Positions 1 to 6,226 of a stretch of DNA of 64,000 nucleotides are shown here, piece by piece. Position 1 is the stretch's first letter, and each line of letters opens with the position of its first letter. The notes below the pieces were generated by a model. That model worked only from the letters and a program-made list of their open reading frames with translations, searched no databases and was not told the origin of the DNA. The position numbers and the translations under genes are program-made. Source of the DNA: an uncultured Collinsella sp. (GTDB lineage: Bacteria > Actinomycetota > Coriobacteriia > Coriobacteriales > Coriobacteriaceae); contig CATYVQ010000013.1 of NCBI GenBank assembly GCA_958413895.1, forward strand, positions 9,134 through 73,133. The letters run 5' to 3'.

Positions 1-92
1 GTAAGAAGCGGCAGGGCAAGAACGCCCAGAGTGATGCGTCGAAAAAGAAAGACAAACGCCGCCGCGGACTGTTCGGCGGGCTCTTTGGATAA
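1..92 (+). CDS. 3' end of an unidentified gene with a basic C-terminal tail
   Basis: A reading frame is open from base 3 to a TAA stop at 90-92. It encodes about 29 residues rich in Lys and Arg, ending in the motif GLFGGLFG. The 5' part lies outside the window, so no family can be assigned. Basic tails of this type occur on membrane-insertion and RNA-binding proteins, but that is not enough for a call. The next gene starts 66 bases downstream behind its own -10-like box, so the two are probably transcribed separately. Confidence 0.5.
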   Translation, partial: KKRQGKNAQSDASKKKDKRRRGLFGGLFG

Positions 93-112
93 CCGCCACA
101 TCGCTGCGTCTG

Positions 113-118
113 TATACT
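113..118 (+). promoter_or_regulatory. -10-like box (TATACT) upstream of the metallophosphoesterase gene
   Basis: TATACT matches the sigma-70 -10 consensus at five of six positions and sits 40 bases before the chosen start. No good -35 box is visible at 16-18 bp upstream, so this is a weak call based on the -10 alone. Confidence 0.35.
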
Positions 119-158
119 TAGCACGAGTTGAACACGTTGCGAAATGAGGACAGAGACG

Positions 159-704
159 ATGATGTGGTTTACCGCCGACCTGCACCTGGGCGATACGAAT
201 ATCTTGCACGACATGGATCGGCCGTTTGGCTCGGTCGAGGAGATGAATCGCAAGGTCATCGATGCCATCAATGAGTGTGTGGCTGCGGATGACCGCCTCT
301 ATATTTTGGGTGACTTTACCTATCGTTTGCCCCTGGCGGAGGCGGTGCGCCTGCGCGAGCGTATCGAATGCCAGAACGTGACGCTCATCCGTGGTAACCA
401 TGACGGCGACTGGGAAGATCCCGACGTACCGCAGATTTGGGAAGACGTGCGCGATTACCTGGAGATTGCTCCCGGCTATGCCAAGGGCCATCGCCTGGTG
501 TTGAGCCATTACCCCATGCTCAGCTGGAATGGCAAGGCGCGTGGCGCCATCATGTTACACGGGCATATCCACAGCAGAGGAGACCGCACCAACGCGCGCA
601 ACCGCGATCGCGAGCGCCCCGTTTACCGCTACGATGTGGGCCTCGATGCCAATGACTGCAAGCCCGTAAGTCGAGACCAGATCTTGAGCTTCTTTGGACT
701 GTAA
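159..704 (+). CDS. Calcineurin-like metallophosphoesterase
   Basis: Predicted cytosolic phosphoesterase of the calcineurin-like fold, about 181 residues. All metal-binding blocks are visible in order: DLH at residues 7-9, GDF near 51, GNHD at 79-82, SHYP near 117 and GHIH near 135. These ligands normally hold two divalent metals that activate water for phosphoester cleavage. The small size resembles single-domain bacterial phosphoesterases that act on nucleotides or phosphodiesters, but the substrate cannot be read from sequence. The start at 159 is preferred to an in-frame ATG at 144 because GAGGA at 146-150 gives it a Shine-Dalgarno with 8-base spacing, while ATG 144 has none. A hairpin terminator follows directly. 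Family assignment is strong; biological role is open. Confidence 0.88.
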   Translation: MMWFTADLHLGDTNILHDMDRPFGSVEEMNRKVIDAINECVAADDRLYILGDFTYRLPLAEAVRLRERIECQNVTLIRGNHDGDWEDPDVPQIWEDVRDYLEIAPGYAKGHRLVLSHYPMLSWNGKARGAIMLHGHIHSRGDRTNARNRDRERPVYRYDVGLDANDCKPVSRDQILSFFGL

Positions 705-724
705 TTAGAAGTGCAGGTAGAATG

Positions 725-759
725 AACGCGCCGCGTAGATGGTCTGCGCGGTGCGTTTT
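725..759 (+). terminator. Rho-independent terminator after the phosphoesterase gene
   Basis: An 11-bp stem (725-735 pairs with 747-757, one mismatch) around an 11-base loop ends in TTTT. It lies between the phosphoesterase stop and the ribosome-binding site of the antiterminator gene, so it separates the two transcription units. Confidence 0.65.
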
Positions 760-777
760 AGTAGGAGCGATGATTTC

Positions 778-1617
778 ATGAGGGCTATCCAGCGCATTAA
801 CCACAACGCTGCCATCTGCGAAGATGGCGCGGGGCGTCAGCTTATCGCGCTGGGTCGCGGTATCGGTTTTGGAGATATGCCACACGAGGTCGACCTGGAT
901 GTCGTCACCCGCACCTTTTACGGTATCGATTCAAAGTACCTGGCGTTTATCGACGAGGTCGATCCGGAGGTGTTGGAGTTTTCCGCTCAACTGGCCGATA
1001 TCGCAACCGGGCAGCTTTCGTACGAATTAAGTCCAAATTTTCCCATTACACTGGCAGATCATATTCAGTTTGCTATAAAGCGTGCCCGCGAGCACATGGT
1101 GGTGTCGCTGCCGCTCGAACGTGATTTGGAACAGCTGCACCCCATCGAATATCGCTTGGGCGAGTTGGCCGTTCGCGGTATTAAGAAAACCTTTGCCGTC
1201 CGCATGCCCCAGAGTGAGGCCGCGGGTATCGCCATGTCGATTATCAATGCGGCGGTTAAGCCGAGTGAGCGGCGTGTGCTTGCCGAACAGCAGGAGGAGC
1301 GCCTGCTCGATATGACGGTTGCGATCATCCAAGAAGAACTGGGCGTGACGGTCGATCGTTCGTCGTTTGCCTTTACTCGCTTTGCCACTCATGTGCGCTA
1401 TCTGCTCGACCGCGTGGCGAAAAAAGAGCCGATCGATACCGAGAATTCCGGTCTCTACGACGTGCTCGTGGAGCAATATCCGGCGGCATCGCGTTGTGCC
1501 CATCGTGTCGACGAACTGATTCAGGAGACCTTTGACGAGCCGCTCGCGCAAGAAGAGCTCGTCTACCTGATTATGCATGTGAATCGCGTTGCTTCTTCAA
1601 ATTCAGATAACCAGTAG
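778..1617 (+). CDS. BglG/LicT-family transcription antiterminator
   Basis: RNA-binding antiterminator of about 279 residues. The N-terminal 55-60 residues form the CAT RNA-binding domain (starting MRAIQRINHNAA, with the typical GRGIGFG segment near residue 33). Two PRD regulation domains follow, with conserved His-containing segments (HPIEYRLGELA near 120, IMHVNR near the end). PTS-dependent phosphorylation of PRD histidines normally sets dimerisation and activity. The start at 778 is chosen because AGGAG at 763-767 precedes it and because family members begin exactly here; an in-frame upstream extension to 739 would read through the terminator hairpin. The neighbouring EIIBC gene and the RAT-like RNA between them identify its probable target. 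Length matches LicT/SacT/BglG (about 280). Confidence 0.93.
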   Translation: MRAIQRINHNAAICEDGAGRQLIALGRGIGFGDMPHEVDLDVVTRTFYGIDSKYLAFIDEVDPEVLEFSAQLADIATGQLSYELSPNFPITLADHIQFAIKRAREHMVVSLPLERDLEQLHPIEYRLGELAVRGIKKTFAVRMPQSEAAGIAMSIINAAVKPSERRVLAEQQEERLLDMTVAIIQEELGVTVDRSSFAFTRFATHVRYLLDRVAKKEPIDTENSGLYDVLVEQYPAASRCAHRVDELIQETFDEPLAQEELVYLIMHVNRVASSNSDNQ

Positions 1618-1714
1618 GGGCATTTAGGCGTTTCAAAACTGTCTCGGCGACCGTTCGCGGGTCGTTTGCTACCGTTCGTCGGTAATCTGAGCAGCAGCGA
1701 ACGTGTCTGCCGCA

Positions 1715-1768
1715 TATACTCGCCGTGTGTTGGGTGTTACTCACGGCGCTGCTCCGAGAGGCACTACC
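1715..1768 (+). promoter_or_regulatory. RAT antiterminator RNA motif with an upstream -10-like box
   Basis: TATACT at 1715-1720 would start transcription just before 1732. Bases 1732-1768 read as a ribonucleic antiterminator: the 5' side GGGTGTTACTC and the 3' side GAGAGGCACTACC match the bipartite consensus of LicT/BglG targets (GG.TTGTTACTG and GGCAGGCAAAACC). The 3' side overlaps the 5' arm of the following terminator, which is the arrangement needed for mutually exclusive folding. Binding by the upstream LicT-type protein would allow read-through into the EIIBC gene. Confidence 0.72.
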
Positions 1769-1821
1769 GATTCTGCCGAGGTCCCTATTGGGTCTCTGTC
1801 GGTTGTGCGCGGGGCTTTTTT
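1761..1821 (+). terminator. Conditional terminator in the PTS gene leader
   Basis: The 5' arm GCAC.ACCGA (1761-1770) pairs with TCGGT.GTGC (1799-1808); an inner GAG..CCC/GGG.CTC helix extends it. It is followed by a GC-rich tail and TTTTTT at 1816-1821. Overlap with the RAT motif marks it as the terminator controlled by antitermination. Confidence 0.7.
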
Positions 1822-1959
1822 CATGTCGATCCACCCGGGAATCACATGCAATCAAATCTCTTGCCAACGGGCATCGCGTGCTGCGCAGGCGCGAGCAGAG
1901 TCGTGTGCCCAGGCGTCGTGAAACCCCACGGGTTTTAGTTGGAAGAGAAGGGATTCGAC

Positions 1960-3408
1960 ATGGCTGTCGATAACAAGAAGATTGCCGAGGACGTGCTTGC
2001 TGCCGTCGGCGGCGCCTCCAATGTGACGAACGCGACGCACTGCATGACCCGTCTGCGTCTGAACCTTAAGGATCAGTCCATCCCCAATGACGATGAAGTC
2101 AAGAAGATCAAGGGCGTACTGGGTGCCCAGTGGTCTGGCGGCCAGTATCAGGTCATCATCGGCCAGAACGTGCCGAAGGTCTATGACGCCGCCATTGCGC
2201 TGGGTGTTAAGGGCGAAGGCTCCATTGACGAGAGCCTCGATAGCGGCGCCAAGGAGCCGCTGACGCTCAAGACTGCGGGTATGGCTGTCTTGAATTACCT
2301 GTCAAAGTCGGTTGTCCAGCTAATCCCCATTATGCTCGCGGCGGCAATGTTTCGCACCATTGCTGCTATCTGCGGTCCGACCATGTTGAACATTTGGTCG
2401 GCTGACAGCGAGATTTATAACCTGTTTAACAGCTGGCTGTATAACGCAGGGTTCTACTTCATGCCGATCTTCTTAGGTTGGTCTGCGGCAAAGCAGCTCG
2501 GCGCAAGCCCTCAACTTGGCATGATGCTTGGCGGTGTACTCATCGCCCCCGATCTTATTGATTTAGTCGGCGCTGCCGCTGAGACTGGTGCAACGACGAC
2601 GAGCGTCTATGGCCTCCCAGCAGCGCTCAATAACTATTCCTCTACCGTTCTTCCCATCATTTTGAGTGTTCCGGTGATGTGGCAGGTCGAGAAGTTCTTT
2701 AAAAAGCACGTTCCCGATGCCCTTGCAACGGTATTCAATCCGTTCTTCACCATGCTTGTGATGGTCCCTGTCGCACTGTGCGTGCTTGCTCCCATTGGCT
2801 CTTTTTTGGGCGACGGCTTGGGTAACTTTATGTTCTCGCTTGGCAATTCTGGTGGAATTGCGGCCGTTATCGCAATTGCGCTTATTGCGGCACTTTGGGA
2901 GTTCCTGGTTATGACGGGCATGCATCAGGTCCTTATTACGCTTGGAATGGCGATGCTGGTCCAGAATGGTTTTGATGCTTGTGTGTTCGCCGCTGCAACA
3001 ATTGCCTGTGCTGCATCTTGGGGTATGGCGTTCGGTGGATTCCTGCGCATTCGTGAAAAGGACGAGAAGAGTCAGATGCTGGGCTTCTTTATTTCGGCGT
3101 TGATTGGCGGCGTCACCGAGCCCGTGCTGTATGGCTGCGGATTCAAATACCTGCGTACGTTTGGCGGCCTTGTTGCCGGTGGTCTTGCGGGTGGCTTGGT
3201 AACCGCTCTCGCCGGCTGCAAAATCTATGTTATTGGCAACGCAAGTATCATTTCGGCTGTTGCGGGCTACGCAGGAGGTGGAAGTGCGAATTTCTTCTGG
3301 GGTTGCGTTTCCCTTGTTGTGGGATTTGCCGTTTCTGCTGTGGTCACGTATCTCTTTGGCTTTACCAAGGAGCAGCTCGAGGAAGATGCTGCTGCCGCTA
3401 AGGCTTAA
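1960..3408 (+). CDS. PTS sugar transporter, EIIBC (glucose/beta-glucoside superfamily)
   Basis: Membrane permease and phosphotransferase of about 482 residues. Residues 1-85 form the EIIB domain with the phosphocysteine in THCMTRLR (Cys28). Residues 110-470 form an EIIC domain with about ten hydrophobic segments and the motif GGVTEPVLYG, equivalent to the conserved G(I/V)TEP substrate loop. No EIIA domain follows, so phosphate must come from an EIIA encoded elsewhere, as for E. coli MurP. The start at ATG 1960 has AGAAGGGA upstream; a TTG at 1939 is less likely. The gene sits behind a RAT/terminator leader next to its antiterminator, so substrate-dependent induction is expected. The sugar is not readable; beta-glucosides, trehalose or MurNAc are options, and the ChbG-type deacetylase next door weakly favours an amino sugar. 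Confidence 0.9.
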   Translation: MAVDNKKIAEDVLAAVGGASNVTNATHCMTRLRLNLKDQSIPNDDEVKKIKGVLGAQWSGGQYQVIIGQNVPKVYDAAIALGVKGEGSIDESLDSGAKEPLTLKTAGMAVLNYLSKSVVQLIPIMLAAAMFRTIAAICGPTMLNIWSADSEIYNLFNSWLYNAGFYFMPIFLGWSAAKQLGASPQLGMMLGGVLIAPDLIDLVGAAAETGATTTSVYGLPAALNNYSSTVLPIILSVPVMWQVEKFFKKHVPDALATVFNPFFTMLVMVPVALCVLAPIGSFLGDGLGNFMFSLGNSGGIAAVIAIALIAALWEFLVMTGMHQVLITLGMAMLVQNGFDACVFAAATIACAASWGMAFGGFLRIREKDEKSQMLGFFISALIGGVTEPVLYGCGFKYLRTFGGLVAGGLAGGLVTALAGCKIYVIGNASIISAVAGYAGGGSANFFWGCVSLVVGFAVSAVVTYLFGFTKEQLEEDAAAAKA

Positions 3409-3437
3409 GGCACCTGTTTAGGTAGGATAATTACCTA

Positions 3438-3468
3438 GGGCACTTGGTTACGCTCCAAGTGCCCTTTT
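3438..3468 (+). terminator. Rho-independent terminator after the EIIBC gene
   Basis: A perfect 10-bp stem, GGGCACTTGG (3438-3447) with CCAAGTGCCC (3455-3464), a 7-base loop, then TTTT. It lies 19 bases before the next start codon, so the deacetylase is either expressed by read-through or from a weak promoter of its own. Confidence 0.88.
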
Positions 3469-3486
3469 CCATAGACTGGAGTCGTT

Positions 3487-4251
3487 ATGAAGCAATTGCT
3501 TATTCGTGCCGATGATATCGGTTATTCGTATGCCGTTGACTTGGGGATCGCCCGCAGCGTCAACGAGGGCTTGGTGCGCTCGGCGGGCCTTATGCCCAAT
3601 ATGCCCGAGGCCGAGCGTGGCTGGTCGCTTGTAGCGGATGCCGGCATTGCGGTGGGTCAACATACCAACGTGTGCCTGGGCAAGCCGTGTGCCGATCCAG
3701 CGCTCATCCCAAGTATGCTCGAAGAAAACGGTGAGTTCCATAGTAGCCGCACCTTCCGCGAGCACTTTAAGCGCGGCGAGGAGCTGATCGACTTCGACGA
3801 GGCCTGTATTGAGATTCGTGCGCAGCATGACCGCTTTGTCGAGATTGTGGGCCGCGAACCCGATTACTTTGAGGCGCATGCCGTTATGAGCAAAAACCTT
3901 AACCGAGCGATCTCGGCGGTCGCACAGGAGCTGGGCCTTAAGGAGCAAAAGGCGAGCTTCGACCCCAAGGCCGTGCTGCACTGCGGAGATACCGACCTAC
4001 GCATGGTGATGCATTCGATGGAGCCGGGCTACGAGCCCAAGGACTCAATTATGCAGACGGTTCGCGAGATGGCCGATGGCGAGACGGTCGTCTTCGTGTG
4101 TCATCCGGGTTATCTCGATCGTTTTATCCTCGAGAGCAGCTCGCTTACGACCGATCGCACCAAGGAGGTCGATGCGCTGATCGACTCCGAGCTGTGGGCG
4201 TGGCTCGAGGCTCAGGACGACCTGCGCCTGATCGACTACCGCGACCTGTAA
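3487..4251 (+). CDS. ChbG/YdjC-family carbohydrate deacetylase
   Basis: Protein of 254 residues in the YdjC/ChbG (HpnK) family, metal-dependent deacetylases acting on N-acetylated sugars such as chitooligosaccharides. The metal-site motifs are visible: RADDIG at residues 7-12 (catalytic Asp pair), GQHTN near 58-62 (His ligand), EAHAVM near 133 and CHPGYLD near 205. GGAG lies 6 bases before the ATG. Its position after the EIIBC permease suggests that it processes the phosphorylated amino sugar brought in by that permease; this is inference from context. The hairpin terminator between the two genes means co-expression would depend on partial read-through. Confidence 0.86.
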   Translation: MKQLLIRADDIGYSYAVDLGIARSVNEGLVRSAGLMPNMPEAERGWSLVADAGIAVGQHTNVCLGKPCADPALIPSMLEENGEFHSSRTFREHFKRGEELIDFDEACIEIRAQHDRFVEIVGREPDYFEAHAVMSKNLNRAISAVAQELGLKEQKASFDPKAVLHCGDTDLRMVMHSMEPGYEPKDSIMQTVREMADGETVVFVCHPGYLDRFILESSSLTTDRTKEVDALIDSELWAWLEAQDDLRLIDYRDL

Positions 4252-4261
4252 AGACCCGAAT

Positions 4262-4292
4262 TACCACAAAGGGGACAGACACCTTCGCGGTA
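4262..4292. repeat. Small imperfect palindrome carrying GGGGACAGACACC
   Basis: TACC-3-AAGG-9-CCTT-3-GGTA is symmetric over 31 bases and contains GGGGACAGACACC. It sits between the deacetylase gene and a conventional terminator and is not needed by either. A related GGGACAG core is in the palindrome at 18351-18387. Confidence 0.4.
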
Positions 4293-4297
4293 GTTCT

Positions 4298-4332
4298 GGC
4301 GCCGTTGCCATTATGGCGGCGGCGCCCTTTTT
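4298..4332 (+). terminator. Rho-independent terminator after the deacetylase gene
   Basis: GGCGCC at 4298-4303 and at 4321-4326 form the outer stem, with an inner GCC/GGC pairing, followed by TTTTT at 4328-4332. Confidence 0.75.
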
Positions 4333-4390
4333 GTCCGCGCGGCGAGGTAGAGTGTAGGCGATTGAAATTTGCGTCCATTGAGGAGCTGCT

Positions 4391-6148
4391 ATGAACGAGA
4401 TCAAGTGTCCGCATTGCGGCGAAGTCTTTAAGGTTGATGCATCCGGCTATGCGGATATCGTCAAACAGGTGCGCGATGCGGAGTTCTCGCGCGACTTGGA
4501 CGAGCGCGTGAAGGCCGTCCAGCGCGAGGGCGAGCAGGCGCTGGAACTTGAGCGCTCGCGTTCGACGGCTGCCTTGCAAAAGGCAGAGTCTCAGCGCAAC
4601 GCTCAGCTTGTCGAGCAGAAAAACGCCGCAGCTCAGGAGCTGGCACAAGAGGTCGCCAAGCGCGATGCCGAACTTGCCGAGCTGCGCGCCAAGCTCGAGG
4701 GCGCTGCCGCAGAGCGCGAGAGTGCAAGCCAGCGTGCGGCGGTTGAGGCCCGCGCCGATGCTCAAAAGGAGAATGCCGAGCTGCAGCGCGAGATCGACAA
4801 TTTACGTGCGCAGTTGGAGCGCAAAGATGATGAAGCCAGGCTTGCCGAGGCGGCGGCACGCAATGCTGCTCAAAACGACCTGTCCGCGCGCGACGCTCAG
4901 ATTGCCGAGCTGCAGGCCAGGCTCGCCGCGGCGGACAAGGCCCAGGAGATGGCGCTTGCTGCTGCCGCGGCAGAGTCGCAGCGTGAGCTCGATGCCGCTC
5001 GCAGCGAGGCCGAGCGCACGCTTGCCGACTATCAGGCGAAGGTGCAGGAGAAATTCTCCGCCGCAAAGGCTCAGTCCGAGCAGGAGGCAGAGGGTCTGCG
5101 CGCCCAGCTGCGCGAGCAGGAGCTGACGGCCAAAATGAACCTATCGGAGGCGGTCGCTGCGGTGGAACGAGAGCGCGATGAGGCACGTGCCAAGCTCACG
5201 AGCGAGCTGGCAGTGCGCGATTCTCGCGAGGAACAGGCCAAGGCGGCACACGAGCTCGAGCTTGCGCAGGCCAAGCGCGCGAGCGATGACCTGATTCGCT
5301 ACAAGGATGAAGAGATTGAGCGCCTTAAGGACATGAAGGTCCGTCTGTCCACCAAGATGGTGGGCGAGTCGCTCGAGCAGCACTGCGAGACCGAGTTCAA
5401 CCGTCTGCGCATGACGGCGTTTCCCAACGCGTACTTCGAGAAAGATAACGATGCGTCCGAGGGTACCAAGGGCGACTTTATCTTCCGCGAGCGCGACGCG
5501 AGCGGTAACGAGGTCATTTCGATTATGTTCGAGATGAAAAACGAGAACGACGAGACCGCGACCAAGCATAAAAACGAGGACTTCTTTAAGAAACTCGACC
5601 ACGATCGCCGCCAAAAAGGCTGTGAGTACGCGGTGCTCTGCACGCTGCTCGAGCCCGAGAGCGAGCTCTATAACGCAGGGATAGTCGACGTGAGCTATCG
5701 CTACGAGAAGATGTACGTGATTCGCCCGCAGTTTTTCATTCCCATGATTACGCTTCTTCGCAACGCCGCCATGGGTTCGCTGCGCTATAAGCAGGAGCTG
5801 GCGGAGTACAAACAGCAGAACATCGACGTCACGAACTTCGAGGCCAAGATGGAGAAGTTCAAGGACGGCTTCTCGCGCAACTACAACTTGGCGAGCAAGC
5901 AGTTCGAATCGGCGATCAAGGAGATCGATGCCGCAATTAAGCAGCTCGAGAAGACCAAGGACGATCTGCGTCGCAGTACCGAGAACCTGCGTCTGGCCCA
6001 CAACAAGGCCGATGAGCTTACCATTCGCAAACTCACCTGGGGCAACAAGACCATGAAGGCAGCGTTTGACGAGGCGCGCGAGACGGCAGCGGACACGGTC
6101 GATGAGCCCGCCGAGGCCGATTCGTATGAGGTCGAGGATGCCGAGTAG
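4391..6148 (+). CDS. DUF2130 protein: zinc-ribbon-like start, long coiled coil, PD-(D/E)XK-like domain
   Basis: 585-residue protein. Residues 4-10 read KCPHCGE, half of a zinc-ribbon or treble-clef motif. Residues 25-310 are highly charged, rich in Ala/Glu/Arg/Gln in heptads, so a very long coiled coil. Residues about 315-480 match the DUF2130 domain, with GDFIF followed by FEMKNEN, the D...ExK spacing seen in PD-(D/E)XK nuclease folds. A second helical region follows. Members of this family have no settled role; nuclease activity is inference from the ExK signature. GAGGAG at 4380-4385 precedes the ATG. The gene is a single transcription unit between two terminators. Confidence 0.85.
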   Translation: MNEIKCPHCGEVFKVDASGYADIVKQVRDAEFSRDLDERVKAVQREGEQALELERSRSTAALQKAESQRNAQLVEQKNAAAQELAQEVAKRDAELAELRAKLEGAAAERESASQRAAVEARADAQKENAELQREIDNLRAQLERKDDEARLAEAAARNAAQNDLSARDAQIAELQARLAAADKAQEMALAAAAAESQRELDAARSEAERTLADYQAKVQEKFSAAKAQSEQEAEGLRAQLREQELTAKMNLSEAVAAVERERDEARAKLTSELAVRDSREEQAKAAHELELAQAKRASDDLIRYKDEEIERLKDMKVRLSTKMVGESLEQHCETEFNRLRMTAFPNAYFEKDNDASEGTKGDFIFRERDASGNEVISIMFEMKNENDETATKHKNEDFFKKLDHDRRQKGCEYAVLCTLLEPESELYNAGIVDVSYRYEKMYVIRPQFFIPMITLLRNAAMGSLRYKQELAEYKQQNIDVTNFEAKMEKFKDGFSRNYNLASKQFESAIKEIDAAIKQLEKTKDDLRRSTENLRLAHNKADELTIRKLTWGNKTMKAAFDEARETAADTVDEPAEADSYEVEDAE

Positions 6149-6167
6149 GGTATAGCGCATGGCGCAA

Positions 6168-6207
6168 GAAGCGGGGCCGCTGACGATGTTGCCAGCGGCC
6201 CCGCTTC
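6168..6207. terminator. Bidirectional terminator between convergent genes
   Basis: A perfect 15-bp inverted repeat (6168-6182 with 6193-6207) around a 10-base loop separates the DUF2130 gene from the convergent helicase gene. T-runs are short (CGTTTA), so efficiency is uncertain. Confidence 0.65.
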
Positions 6208-6226
6208 GTTTACTTGGCTGATTCGG

